Positions 39,501-54,500 of a stretch of 64,000 bases of DNA are shown here, in pieces. Within the stretch, counting starts at the first letter, position 1; each line of letters begins with the position of its first letter. The position numbers and the translations under genes were made by a program. The notes under the pieces are model-generated. The model did not search any database. It was not told the DNA's origin and saw nothing but the letters and a program-made list of their open reading frames with translations. Origin of the DNA: Psoroptes ovis (lineage: Eukaryota; Arthropoda; Arachnida; Sarcoptiformes; Psoroptidae); the NCBI GenBank assembly GCA_002943765.1, contig PQWQ01000001.1:4747501-4811500 (forward strand), written 5' to 3'.

Positions 39501-42500
39501 TTCATCATTGAATGAGTGAATGGTAAATGGACAAATGGATAGTCTATTGATGAATTGGTGAACACCATTCACAATAACATTTGATGACAAACAACAACAA
39601 AATTGTGACAAACACGAGAAAATTTTTTGGAACAAAATTCGACAAAATACTCAAATAATAATCACAATCAAACGATTTGTAATGATGATGATTGAAATAC
39701 ACTTGAAAATATACACACATCGTTATTGATTGTTTCAAATGAACGTAAAAAAAAGGAAAAAATATCAAATTTAAATCAAAAGAAGCTTAGAAAGCTTTGA
39801 AATCGAATTGAAAAAACGTATGTTGTTATTTTGAGGCGGAGATCATCATCATCATCATCATCACTAGCGATTATTGATCACATTGATTGGTGTGATTTGA
39901 ACTTTTTTTTTTTTTTTTTTTGGAACATCGAAAAAAGCATCATCATCAATGGCATCAATGACAACATCGACTGGAAACACCATCGACAAACAGCATCAAC
40001 ATCGAATACATTCAAGAGACCGAATATGTCAAATCGATATGAATTTTCAAATAAATAACAAATACACAGAATACAACAATGATAATCATTGATAATAATA
40101 ATAATAATGCCCGTGAGACATTCGAAAAATGGATGGATTATTATTAAATGTGATTATTATTATTATTATTATTATTAAGAGCTATGTACATTTTGCATTT
40201 AGTTCTATTGTCGTATCACACATACAAAAGATTGTTTTCGAATATGTTTTGATGCTAAGCAAAAAATATTTGATGATAAAATCTTTGAATTTGGAAAAAA
40301 TAAAATAAAATTTCATTTGATTCATTGAAAACAATTAGATTTGACAATTTTCAAACTGATATGAATTTCAAACACACCAAATTCAATTGAAATTCTATGG
40401 AAAAAAAAATTTCAAAATGAATTTCAAACACATTTCAAACATTCATTTATTCAATTATTCATTGATAACTAAAATATTTCACATCTGTGAATAATAATAA
40501 TAATGATATGAGTTGAGTTCATATTCATATTCATTCATTGACTAGTATTTTCAATGATAATCGGATCATATTCAATTATAATTGTCTATTGTATTCTATG
40601 TCAAACTAATAATGGTGATATTAATGATAATAATAATAATAATCGAAATGTGATTATAATCAAATTTTCTAGCGAAGCTTTGAATCATTTTACTGGTTCT
40701 AGCAAAGGCTCTAGTTCGGAATTCATTCTCGGGAACCGAGTTTTGTTTTTTTTTTGAACCATTTGAGCCATTTGAATCAAGTCGTATGTGTTAGTCTGTA
40801 CATTGTGTATTTGCTGCATTGTTCATGCATTTGTTTAATTCAAATAAGTGTGAATTCAAACACACACACACACCAGCAGCAACATGCATACACGATTTGT
40901 CGTAAAAATCGAAAATTTTTAGATTCATATTTCATATTTTACATATATTTTTTTTCAAATATATTTAAAGCCAATAGGACCGAGATGAAAAAACCTCGAA
41001 GCAAAAGAAAATAATTTGATTCTTTTTTTGTGAAATTTTGGTCCAATTTCAATGGTGTGTATGTATGATATATGATATGTTTGATTTTTGTTTCATCATT
41101 TGAAATGTTTGAAAATGCTTAGAAATGAAACAAAATGACAAAACCAGAATATTTTTTTTAATGAAATTTTTGACAAAATTTTGAATCATATTGAGCAGAA
41201 CAAAAGCTAAAGTTCGTGCAAATTTTTTAATATTTTGAAAACACGTGCAAATTATTATGATTCATCTTTTCATTTTTTTGTTTCGTTTCACCAGTATGCA
41301 AATGCTGGTGAAATTCAGAGGAAAAACTGGCAGCCAAGTCTGGCTTAACAGCTTAAAATGCGAGAAATATGGTTTAATTTTTTAGTTTTCTGTTCATTTA
41401 ATTCCAAAGATTAAATTCAGATTAAATCAAGATTATTAGATTCAAAGCATTCAGATCTACATCATTGAACGACTACTGGTGTAATCGCAATTATTTTGAA
41501 TATTTTTTTTCCCTCAAAAATTAATTCAATTCAAGATTCAAATTTCTGAATGTTTTCAGGTCATCTGCAAGAAAATATGTACAAGAATTTATTCGAAATA
41601 TTTCTTTGGAGGTATTTATCATTTATCAGTGATATTTGCAGCATTTATTATTTGTCACGGTTGCAGCAGCAGCAGTTGTTGCTGTTGCTGTTTGTTTGTT
41701 ATCAAATTTACACAAAAAAATATTCATCATAATAATTTGAAATTAAACGAAACGAAATTTGAAAAAATCAACATTCATTCATTTCAAATTATCATCATCA
41801 TCATTATTTGACATCGTCATTTAACAACAACAACAACAACAACATGTAATTAATAGAGAGAAAATGAATGAATAAAGATAACGATTCATGGAAATTTCTT
41901 CAAAGATTATTATTCAAAGCAAACACAAATTCTTATCTAAAATCTTTCAAATATTTATTTTTTACCATTAAATTCATACCATTCAACGATTTCGACTATT
42001 CAGTATTTTCAGGCTACCATTCGTAAGCAATGATGGTCGAAAAACATTGAGCTTGGTTTATACTTGATAAACACACACACACATACACATTTATGAACGG
42101 AAAAAATCGAAATGATCCAATAAAGATAATTCGACGAAATATAAATGTGTTTACAATGTTTACATAGATTCAAACATCATTAAAGGCAGATGATAATATA
42201 TGGTAATAATTATCATTCAAATGATTGTGGTTATGTGATGATCATCATATAATCATCAATTGTACATGCATTTCGTTTGCTTGCATATCTTTATGACAAT
42301 TTTTTTTTTTAGTTCTTTGAATCGAAATTGAAATTGAAATGAAATGACAATTTATGAATGTTTGAAATGAATATCAATCAAAGCCCGAAAAAATGATTGT
42401 TGAAAAGTGATGAAACAAAAAATTGTTAAATCATTGACATAAACAATCCTAAACACATAGACACACACACACAAACCAATCACACTTTTGCTGTCAACAC

Positions 42501-45500
42501 TCCAACGAAATATTTGACAATCAAAAGTGATAACCAGGGTAAAAAAATTCAAAGATTGCTTTGCGATATTTGAACACAAAACAAAACACATCAACAGAAC
42601 GGATTAAACTTTGAATGTTGATGAATATTTTTGAATAAATTTTCATATTAACAACATGAACATTCATGAATTAATTTTGAAAAATCCATGAATATTTCAT
42701 CGAAAAAAATATTTTATCGAAATGTTTAAATTGAAATTGATTATCTCTACAAACTTACACACATAAACATTTAAATTTTAATGCTAAACACTGGTTCACT
42801 TGTAAAATTGATTCAAACAACAATAAAAAATAGCACAACAATGTACATTATTATTATCATTCTCATCAAACAATAATGAATGAATGAATGAATGAATAAC
42901 CTTCAATTATCATTTTTTTTAAATATGATTTAAATTCATTCAAATTTATACATTTACATTGATAATCTATTTATAACCCTATCATTATTTTTTTTTTTTT
43001 TTTTACTTGTTAATATCAAAAGGCTATAGTTGTTAACACACGGCTATTTTCAAATTAAGCATTTTATAACCAATTTTAAACCATTTTTAAAATGAATTTA
43101 AATCAAATGATAATGGATAATAATAACAGATAACAGATGATTGAATGAATCAATTGAACGCCTACCAAAAAAAAAAGTATGAAATTGTGAAAATCGGCTT
43201 TTTGATTATTATCATTATTATTATTATCATTCATTTATTTATTAAACGAATAAACTAAATGATGTGATAGCCACACGTTTAACCAATTTTCAAATATATA
43301 ATTTAAAATGATTTCTTTTCAAAAAAGGGAAAAAAATCATCCTTGTTATCATTATCATTATTTTAAATGATTTCTTTTTCCCTTCAATGAATACAATTCA
43401 AAGTACATATTATAAGGGTACTACTAGCCATTTGATTTGAATGAAGAGCGAAAAATTTTCAAAAAAATGACAAGTAGTCATTTGTATTTTTGAATTCAAA
43501 TTTAAAAGGTATTTAAATTCAAACAAATTTTATAATTTGAATAATTCGATCAAATTCTTTTATATTCTATTCAAACTAAACATTTTTACAAAACATTTAT
43601 CATTGAATCACATTATGATGATCGCTCATTCATTTATTAATCAATTGATTTAATTATATGTTTTCAAAATTGATTTGAATGAAAGAGAATTGGAAAATTT
43701 GTATATCGACAGCAGCAGCAGCAGCAACAATCAAATTCTAATCAGAGATAATTGTCATATGCATTGTTTTAGCTTGTTTCAGCTTTGGCCATCATCTTTG
43801 ATGGCCAGAAATGCAACACAACACTGTTTTGGATGGCCAAAGGCAAGATTTTTGAGAAAAATTTTTTAGCAGAAAAAATTTTTTTTTCAAAGGTTAAAGG
43901 TTGTTAAGGTACATCGATAATTATCAGTGATTTTTGAATATGTATTTTAGCATTCAGATTCATATATGTTGGCTTGTCATAGGTTAATTGTGATTGTGTA
44001 TTTTTGCTTACATATTTTTCAAAAATTTTTGTTTTTAAAGATAATTTCAAATCTCAAAAAATAATAATAATAATAAACAATAAGCACATACCTGCTTCAC
44101 TATTATTATCGGTCGATTGTTGTGAACTAGGCTGTTGTGATAATGGTCCAGGTGTTCCAGTTGAACCGTTTGGTGAACGCACATCATCATGTAGACCATG
44201 TGCATATGAATTTAATGATTGTGATGGTGGTCGCTGTACACAATGAGAAAAAATTGAAGAAGAATTGTTTTATTTTTTGATAAATAAACAGTGTAAACAC
44301 AAGAAAAAATGAGAATTCTTTGAGTTAATTATGGTTTGTTTATTTTAATTCATTAAAATAAATAATTGATTAAAATGAAGAATAAATAATCAATTGAAAA
44401 CAATTAATGGAAGAAGCAATTCATTTCTTAAAATAATAAACAATTCGATTGAATGAATAATGTTCATACAAGAACAAAACTTAATAAATAAATAAATAAA
44501 CAAAATGAATGAATGAATGAACAATTTTAAAATTCAAAAACTTAAAAACATCTTTGAATATTTATGTGATTTTTTAAAATTTTAATTCAAAACTCATAAA
44601 CAATTAGATAATTTATAAAAACAATAAACAAATGCACACACACACAGCTGCTCAAAAAAAAAAAAAATAAATAAATAAATAAAACATTTGAAAACCATTC
44701 AATGATGTGATGTTGTAGTTTTTTTAAAGCACCAAATTCAAATTTAAATTTTTTCAAAATAAATAATTTTCCATTCATAGGTGATTTTCACCTTGACAAC
44801 ACTACCACTTTGATTACTTTAAATGTTATTGATCATTTTGAATTTCAAAAAGTGAAGGCGAACCAGGCAAAGAGTTAACACCAGCGAAAACAACACGAAA
44901 AATCTGAATTGATCGAGGCACCAAACACCAAAAATGGACAATCATAAAACAAACATGATGATAATTATGAAATGACCAAGATTTTTGTCTGATTTTAAAA
45001 TTGCGAAATGAATTTTCGATTCAAAGCTGGTTTTTCATTTATTTCCATGTCTTGTCGTAAATTTAAGGCAAAAATGAAAATAAATAAATTTTATTATTTT
45101 CACAGGAATCATTGCTTTTTAATTGGGTTTTAAAAATTTGAAAATCCAAATAAAATAAAATTCAAAGGATTGACAATAATAAAAATAAATAAATCTTTGA
45201 ATTGATAACAATCTTTAGGGTGATGGTCATCGTTGAAAAGGATGTTAATCAAATATAAAGGAAAAACATCTACGAATTAATTGAATTCAAATTGAAATTC
45301 CTCGAAGAAATTCGACCAACCAATCATCAAATCATCAATGGCATTAACACTTGTAATGTTTAGGTATGATGATATTATTTGAAATTTTAGACATTTTGCC
45401 CTTAATAATAAAATAATGAATACCGAACATAAAATTTGATTTTGAATTATTTAATCGGAAAAATAATCAATAAAATTACTTTGGATTTAATTTTTCCGAA

Positions 45501-48500
45501 ATTTTCAATTCTTGGTCAATGATAATCAAATAAATATTCACCTGTTTATGTATGTATGCTTACCATCCTACAACCATTGAATGATTCAAATTCAACCATT
45601 CAAATTGAACTATCTACTGCCATTGAATGATATTGGTTTTTATTTGAATTTTTCTCAAAAATATTTTGAGAATGATTTCTCAAGAATTGCCAAGGCAAAC
45701 AATGTCAAATGTGTTTTATTACATCGAAATATAATGATTCGACCATTTCTTCGAAAAGAAATTCGAGGATGAAAATTTTAATCGAATAGGCCAAGACAGT
45801 CTGACATTTTTAGGAGATTTTTTTGGCTAAAAAATTTCTTGGCCAAATACAAATTGTTTGGGTGAAGTGAATTGCCACATCTGACGATGCTTTGATTATG
45901 GTCGTATAAGGATGGTATGAAGATGGTACGATCGTAAAAAACGAATATGAATGGAAAATATAAGGAATATATCTACACAAACACTGCCATATTTAATCAT
46001 CATCATCATCATCCACCACATGACATTTGATATTCAATTATCATTTGTATGGGTAATTGTATGTGAAGATATTGAATATATGAAGATATTGAATAAAAAT
46101 GTATTTCAAATTCAAATATATTCAAATATTCATATATTAAAATATTCAAAATGGAAAATTTGAATTGAATTATCTTCGAAATTGAATTGAAATCTTATAT
46201 TATTTCTTCTTCATATATTTGCAAAAATGGTAAACAATAATACCAAAAAAATAATGATAATCAATCAAATGTATTTATTTATTTATTAAATTTCATATTT
46301 GAAATTTACTTCTCCTTTGAATGTTTCTACATTGATTATTATCAACTGATTGATTTGCCCATTGGGCATTTTTTTCTATTCGGTTTGACAGCTCTCTGCA
46401 TTGAAGCTGATTAAGGCAGATTCTATGAGATGCAATTACCAGTGCATTTACCAGTGTTTTTCTGAATTCACAGCCTTTGAAATTGGTGTCTGTTGTACCA
46501 CCAACAATTGTAAATATTGTATAATCTTATTATCATTTTTTCCATAGATTCTGGTGTATTCTTTCAAAAAAATAAAATAAAATAAACGACCATTCATTCA
46601 TTATCTAAGCTGATGCAAATAATGCAAACAAATACGAAAAAACTTGGTTTTTTTTCTCGTAATTTTCAATGTGACAATGACACATATAATTTATTGCAAG
46701 ATGATATCATATTTTTCGAACAAGAAAATTATTCTCTTCTGAAACAATTCGTTGGTTGGTGCTGTTCCAGAGAATCTTCTTGAGCACCACCACCAAATTT
46801 CTACCGAAATTTCGGTGGAAATTCTGTCACAATTCGACAACGAATTCTACCGCTAGATCGGCAGCAAATTGGCTGATTTTTGAATTGGAAATTTAACATC
46901 GAATTATCGATGCTGCCACTAGAATGCTATGGCCATTTTGCTATATCCACTCTTCATTCATGGAACTTCTGAAACAAACACATCAAATCACCGAAGCAAC
47001 TTCGAATGCGCAAAACCCTATTCGAAATACCGAGGACCCATAAAAAAACTGAAACTGAAAAGACCGAGATACCAAAATCCATGAACCAAAAAGAGCAATT
47101 CACATATATATATTAAGCAGTATTTGATGATAATAATATTGAATAATAATAATAATAATAATTTGAACCTATAAAAAGCTTATATCATCATCATCATGAT
47201 GTTGTTGTTGGTGATGGTGATGGTGATGATGATGATGAGAAATATAACCAAATAATATTACTATGAACCAAGTAATAATAATAACAAAGAGAAAAATTTT
47301 GACATGTCAAGCATTTGAATGCATTGAATTGAATGCATACATTGAATTGAATTGAATTGAAAATGAAGCAAGCAAGCACAAATGAAAATGAATGGAATGA
47401 ATGAAAAATAATAATAAATAGATAGATAGATAGATAGATATGAAATGACAGCTCATATATTATATTATTTTTTTTTTTTTGGTCGTATTGTATAATACAA
47501 TTGGCAAACAAATGAAATGAAATGAAATGAAACGAAATGAATGAAATGAAACATTTCATAGAAAATGCATTGAAGAAGCATTGAAATGCTTTGGAAATGA
47601 ATGTGCATAGAGAATTCACATAGAAAATACATGCAAACACACATACTAAACAAAGCATCAACGATATGCATGTGTACACACACCAATACATTCACATTTT
47701 CATAATTTGAATTTGTTTCATTTTAAAAATCGTGTGCATTGAGCATTGTACAGTGCTGTATTCTTGTTTGATATATTTGAATATGTGAGTCCACACATAG
47801 TGAATTTACCCAATGAGAATGTTAAATGAATATTTGCATTCAGTTTACCATTTTTGAAAGTTTCAAAAATCAAATGAAATTAATTTTTGAAATGAAACAT
47901 AATGAAAAAATAATGAAATGCCTGAATGAAAAATGCATACATTTCTGAGGATATTAAGCTCGGAATAATGAGCCAAGATTTGGTCCTGAATTCACCATTG
48001 GTTCATTGATTCAAATTTTAATTTGAAATTTTTTTGATTTTAGATATGGTTTTTTGATTTTTGATTTCAAAGAGGAATTTAATTCTCAAATGTTCTCGGC
48101 CAATGGATTGGCGTTTTTGCTTTGTCTTCACTGGAATCTGTGAATTACGAGCAAGAAATTTGATTCAATTCAATTTGATAAAATTCAAAGAGCTGAAGAG
48201 CTCAAAGAAATTCTCAATTCTTGTTTTTGAAATCATTGAATGTGAAGAAGTATTGAAGAATTGGATATTCACAAATTTCAATGACGTTTATATGGTGTTG
48301 TGTTTGAAATAATTTAATAATTTTCTACACAAGAAGAAATTTTGTCACAAATAAATGAAATAAAATTGAAGAAATATTTCTACACAAAATATTTCAATGC
48401 TTCATTGATTTCGAAAACATACATACACATAAAACACAAGCAAACACACACGAATTTACTGGAGCAGTGGCAAGCAATTTTCTCGAATGAAAATTCTTTC

Positions 48501-51500
48501 AAGAATTTGTTTTTAGGGAAATTTCAATATTTCACATATTTTTTGTCGATATTTTCATCCACTTCTTTGTCTTTCTATGAATGAACTTTGGCCTCGATAT
48601 CCCTTTGAAATTCTTGTAAAATTTAAAGCGAATCTTGGAATCGATTCTTTCAGAAATTCTTGGATTTTTGTAAAATTCATATTTTTCAAATCATCAGATG
48701 TTTTGAAACATTCATCAAACATCATTCTTGGTCGGCTTGAATCAATGAATCAATGAATCAATTCGAAATGAACGAATCGTCGCATAGCGCCATAGAAAAC
48801 AACTGAGAAAAAAAACAGGATGTTAACAAGCAAATATTACATGTCAATTGATTGAATAATAATAATAATTGAATCATTCATTGAATTGAATTGAATCAAA
48901 TGAAAGACGAATAGCAAAAAACATCATCCATATATAACATGACTTTTTTTTCTGAGGAAAAAATTGGATTTAAGTCTTAACATTGACATCGACATCGACA
49001 CATGCTTATTTTTTTTTTTTTTTTACTTGTCGAAATAATAATCAATGAAATGAAACAAATGTTAAACATTGCTGAACATTATGTTCAGCGTCGGGTGATG
49101 TCGTCGTTGTTGATGTTCATTTTTCATGTCATTTTCTATCCGGATTCGTGTTTTGCTTTGTTTCGTTTCGTGTTATTTGCAATTGAATACATTCGAAAAA
49201 TTGAATCGGAAATGTGTCTGTGTGTGTGTGTGTGTCGAGAACATCTTATTCGGTAAAAATACATACGAAAATTCGGAAAAAATTGGTCAAATTCAATTCA
49301 TTTTGAAGCAAATATATATATGTGTGTTTCCACCCGAAATATTAGTCGAAAAAAGTCATTCGAAGTAAATCATTTTGAAATGGAGGAAAAGTAAAAACAT
49401 TCCGCTGCGCGTCGATTCAACCCATTCATTTCGCTAATTATTCATTCATTTTGCTCATAAGCATCCTTGCGCAACGATAATGATGCGAAGAAATGATGTT
49501 TCAGCAAGTTTATCTTGTGACTTTCTTATGATTATCAAGATTGTAAATTTGTTTCAAATTTTAAATGAAAATCACCAAAATCTCAAGTCTAAGAAATGCT
49601 TGACTTTTGTTTTTAAATTGTTTGAAATGAAATTTTTTAAGCAAAACTTCAATGGCATAAACATCGAAGAAAATGGCTTGATTTATGACCTCAAAAATAC
49701 TCATGGATAAATATAAATATAAACAAAAGCAAATGAAATGCATCTTAAGTGGATGACTATGAGATCTCTTGTTCATTTTGAATTAAATTTTTCAAAGCTC
49801 AAATCTTATATTTAAATTTTTTCTAAAATCTAAATAAGAATTGTCTTAACGAGAGAATTTCGTATTAAAATCATTGAAGAATTTTTGTTTATTTTTAAAA
49901 ACATTCAAAACATTGATCAGGCTACACAGGCACATTGCTTGGGTGTATTCTACAGTACGGGTGTGTGTGTGTATATCCTATGCCTGTCAGTGTTTGGTAA
50001 ATTTATCTGAAAAATTCAAGCATTCGTTGGTTGCGTTTGTGTATCATTTAAAACTCGAAATACATTTTACACATTGAATTCAATTCATTCCAATTCAATT
50101 CAATTCAGTCAGTCTCAGTCATTTTTCTATTTTAATTTTTTCATTTCAGCTAAATTTCTCTGGAAAACATCACTTTTGACATTTCATTTCGTTTAATAAT
50201 AATAATAATAATAATATTTGATATTTGAACAATTTTCATTTTAGAATTCAATTTTCAATTTAAATTCAATGTGTGTGCGCGCTCGCTCTAATTTTCAATT
50301 TTTGAATTCATTTCAATTCAATTCTATTCTATTCGCTAATTTTTTCCATTTTTTTTTTTAATTTTGACTTGTCAAAATTTATTAAATTGTTGTATATTCT
50401 TAACATTTCAATACCAGATTTTTAGTATGGTTTATGCGATATTATCATTAACATCAGTGTGCAAACACACACATGAACACATGCATCAGGCATACAAACT
50501 CACGCATACACATAGACTTTCAATGGCCATATCTCGAATATCTCAGCATCATTATCATACACAATCACAAAATCAGCTGCTGATTGTCAAACATTGAAAA
50601 TTGAATTGAAATGAAAATTAAAAATTTGAATGATGCTCAATTCGGGTACTTGGAGTGATATAACCACGTGCACAAAGATGCTTCAGACTACACCATGGAA
50701 TAGATATTAAGGGTTTACAAAATCAGCCAAAATCATACTTCAGAGGATGCGTATTTCACATTGTTCAGAGAGAGCATCTTTGAATAATTTTTGTTCAATT
50801 AAAAAGCTGAAATGACTGAGCTGTCAAAAATTTTAATCAAGATTCATTTACGATTCTACGATCGAACAATTCAATTTTTAATGAACTACGATATTTTTAC
50901 CACTCTTTCAGTTCATACATTACTACTGATAATCATCGAAACAGTAATGACTGAAAATCAGCCAAATCATCGGTGGTTACCTTGACTACACGAAAGTGGA
51001 ATTTTTGTTTTGGATTCCACACTTTCTCCACTTTTTGACAGCAACTTTCACATTTTAAGCAATGATCAAGTGTATGGAGTGTGTTTGAGAAGAAGAAGTG
51101 TCTGGAGGTTCTCTCTCTCTGGGAAAGATTCGAGGGAAAGTGTGTTCAAAATTAATTTCTTTAGATTAATTTTTGAATTTTTTTAAAAATTATTTTTTTG
51201 AAAGTCTTTGAATATGAATACTGAACGAAATGGAAATTATTTTTTATGTAAAAAAAATAAATGTCTAAATTGCACGCAATTGAAAATATTAACAATTTTC
51301 ATTTCTAATTTTGAACGAACAAATTTGAAGAATCTTGCATAAATTAAATTCAATTCAATATTCTTGAAGAGGTACAACAGAAATTATTAAATGAAACATT
51401 GAACTTGTGTATCGTAGAATGAATTTGAAATAATTTTCATTTCACGATTTGAACCTTTGATTATTATTATTCCGAATTACATAAGATCAAGGTGTGCCTT

Positions 51501-54500
51501 CGATTACCATTTGATGATCATCATGATGAAGAATTTACTTTGATGATTTCTTCAAATGATCATCATCAATGGCAATCATCAGAGGAATTATTGATTGTTG
51601 ATTGACCCTAGTGTATGAGCTGAACAATCGAAGATAATTGCTCGTTGTTTTCATAATTCGATTTTGATTTTGATTTTCTAAAATTGAAAATGAAAAATTC
51701 AATCAAGAAAATGATTAAATGAATCGAAATTTCTGAATTGGAAAATTGGAAAATTTAGAAATTTGAAATATATAAAATCAGCATGTTGTAATGTTTAACA
51801 AATGTAACAAAAATGAAAGGCTAATACGTAATGAATAGGTGGGTAGGTAAATGCAAGTATAAAAAACTAATTAAAGTTGAAACATTTATCGAAATTGAAT
51901 TGAAATTGAATGAAATTCAATTGAAAAAGATTGAAAAATTTCATTTTTCAATTGAATTTTAAACAATTTTGAATTGAAACAATTTTTCGTCGACGATTTT
52001 CGACCAATTCATTGAAAGCTGAAACCTGGGCCAAGCCATGAAGCTGAGCGAAGCTTTAAGTAAAATTTACGAAGTTGAAAAACCACCACCACCACCACCA
52101 ACGAGACACCACATATGGTGGCATAATTTATGTGCATGTGTATGAGTTGGAAATTTGAAAAAATTTGAAAATAAATTTTCCAAACTTTTGGCTGAAGAAG
52201 AATTTCACCCAAAAAAAAAAACTTCATTTCACTTGTGAATTGTTTGGCTTCAGCTAAAACACACCAGAGATAAGCAATGAATAGATACAGATACACGCAT
52301 AGATAGGAACTAAACAGGAGAAATGAATGAACGAATGGAAAAAAAAATCAATCTTTGAAATCCCCAGCAGGAGTTCAAAGTTGAATTATATTTTTCAATT
52401 TTTTTTTTTTTAAATAATTTCAATAATTTTTCCATTTAGTTTTGTTCAGTAGAAATGGTGGTGGTGATGGTGATCTAGAATAAGAAGAAATGTGGCCATC
52501 TTGGTCATTGTTCTAATTTGAAATTTTTGAATCGAATCATAAAGACTAATCAACATGAGAAACCATTGGTTTTTCATGGCCGAATCGAACCCGAATCGAA
52601 TTGGCCACCAAAGATAATTTTTGTGGACAAAAATGAAGAAGAAATTTGAGCAAAGAAGAAAATAATTCAATTCAAACCAATCTTACGATCATAAGGCTTA
52701 CGATCATGTGTTTCTTCGGTGCACCAATCGTTTTCATTGTTGAAGATATTTTCAATTTGAAGATATGAAGAACCTCAGTAAATCTACGAAGCAAGTTACA
52801 AGTGTAACAAATATTTGAAATCGTTGAAACACATGTGTTTTCAATGAACGAATTCAAATTCAAGCGAAAAGTATTTTTTGGTGATTCACATAATCAATGA
52901 AATCATCATCATCATCATCATCATCACATAACGACCATTGTCTTCATTTAACTTGGTTTGTTCATTTGGATTTCGTTCATTCATTTTTTGCTGATTCTCA
53001 AATTACAAACAGGAAATTTTTGTTTTGTTCATTTCTTCTGATTTCATTTCTCAGCAAATAATTTAGGATATTTTTGTGTGTAAATTTTCATTCATTCATT
53101 TTATTTTGTTCAATTTCCGCTAATTTTGTTTCATCATATTTGATTTTTCTTAAATAGTCAATAAGATCATAATTGAAATCCGGACCACACGAACCAACAG
53201 TGTGAAAACGGATTCAACGAAATCAATGAACGAATTAATGAATGAACCCGAATGAATTAATCGGTTCCTTTAAATCTACTTTCGGTAATCGTTTAGAAGA
53301 CAATTTTCAAGGTGACTTAAGGGCTGCTGTTGTTTTAAATTTGATCAAAACATTCAAACCTAAGGCCTTAGACCTTAGGTTTATAAATGAATTGTGTGAA
53401 ATTTTCATGAATTATTTGGGCTGTTCCTTGTTACAGCAAAATCATCAGGTCCAAATCTATCACCCTGCTTAAGCAAGTTGTTCATTTTCTATTTATTTAT
53501 TCAAAAATTTAAATATTTAAATATTTGATTTGGCACAACGGCTGTGATTTCTGGTCGATTTGATTTGAATTTTAGATCGCGCAAAGCGAAAAAAAAAATT
53601 ATTTTAAACGATTTTTTATATTCAATGAATGAATTGGCCATTTTGGCTTTTGAAATTTCAAAAATCAGGGTCTCTAACATTCGGCTGCCAAACAAACAAA
53701 ATGTGCTCATTTTAAAATCTACAATTTGGTGCATTATTAATGTATGGGGGTATATGGTGTACGATTTTTTCGACTTTTTCCTCATCAATGAACAATTATT
53801 GTGAACACATTGATCATAATAATGAATGAATGAATGAAAGCAAATAAATGGAATAAATGAAATGAATAAAACACGTATTAAACACACACATATGCAACAC
53901 GCGTTGTACATTTATTTTTTTCGACAAACAAAATGTTTTTGACAAAAGTCACAGGGTGAAAAGGTATTTGATTTGAACCATTTGAATCATTGAATTTTGC
54001 TTGAAATTTTCCCTGAAAATTTTTAATTGGATTTCTCTTGGCCTTTCTCTTACATTACCCTGGCTCAATCTGGTTCGTGTATTCGTGGCTAATTAAGCAC
54101 ACAGTTTTTACAGCTTACAACAGCTCATACCTTGGCCAAATACAAATGCAATTAGCACAATGAATACACCAGAAATACGAAATGAATTGAAACAAAATTC
54201 TGTCAATTCATTGATTGATTGATTTTTTGGTCGAATTTATTTTTGATTTTATTTCGATTTTTTGCCATTCATTCATTCGTTGATTCGTTGATTCATTGCA
54301 TTCAATTGTTTTTTGTTGAGATCTATTTTTATATATCGAACATTATTTGTTTTCGATTTTTTCATCATCATGATTTATCAATAATTTATTGACAAGTCAA
54401 AAAATCAAAAAAATCGAAAATAAAAATCAGCAATTTTCAATACAAAATATCATCGAAAATGTATTGCTGACCTGTATGAAATATTCATCAAGCTGTATTT

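Larger units (their letters stand above)
29486..44091. other. hth intron, 14.6 kb
   Basis: No nested gene recognised. Contents noted: a GATGG minisatellite-like patch at 33430-33600, a 74-bp mariner-type MITE at 35007-35080, a long inverted repeat at 39059-39157, a hairpin with an octamer loop at 41286-41313, an array-related fragment at 43013-43050, and many ATT, ATC, CAA and TTCA microsatellites. ORFs up to about 116 codons are low complexity. Confidence 0.6.

Noticed and set aside
40554..40757. 67-codon frame with a signal-peptide-like start
   Set aside because: The rest is an Asn run and low-complexity sequence with no cysteine pattern, splice context or recognised family.
52571..52620. 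tRNA-like GGTTCGATTC on the minus strand
   Set aside because: Resembles a B box, but no pairing T-stem, A box or acceptor stem could be built around it.
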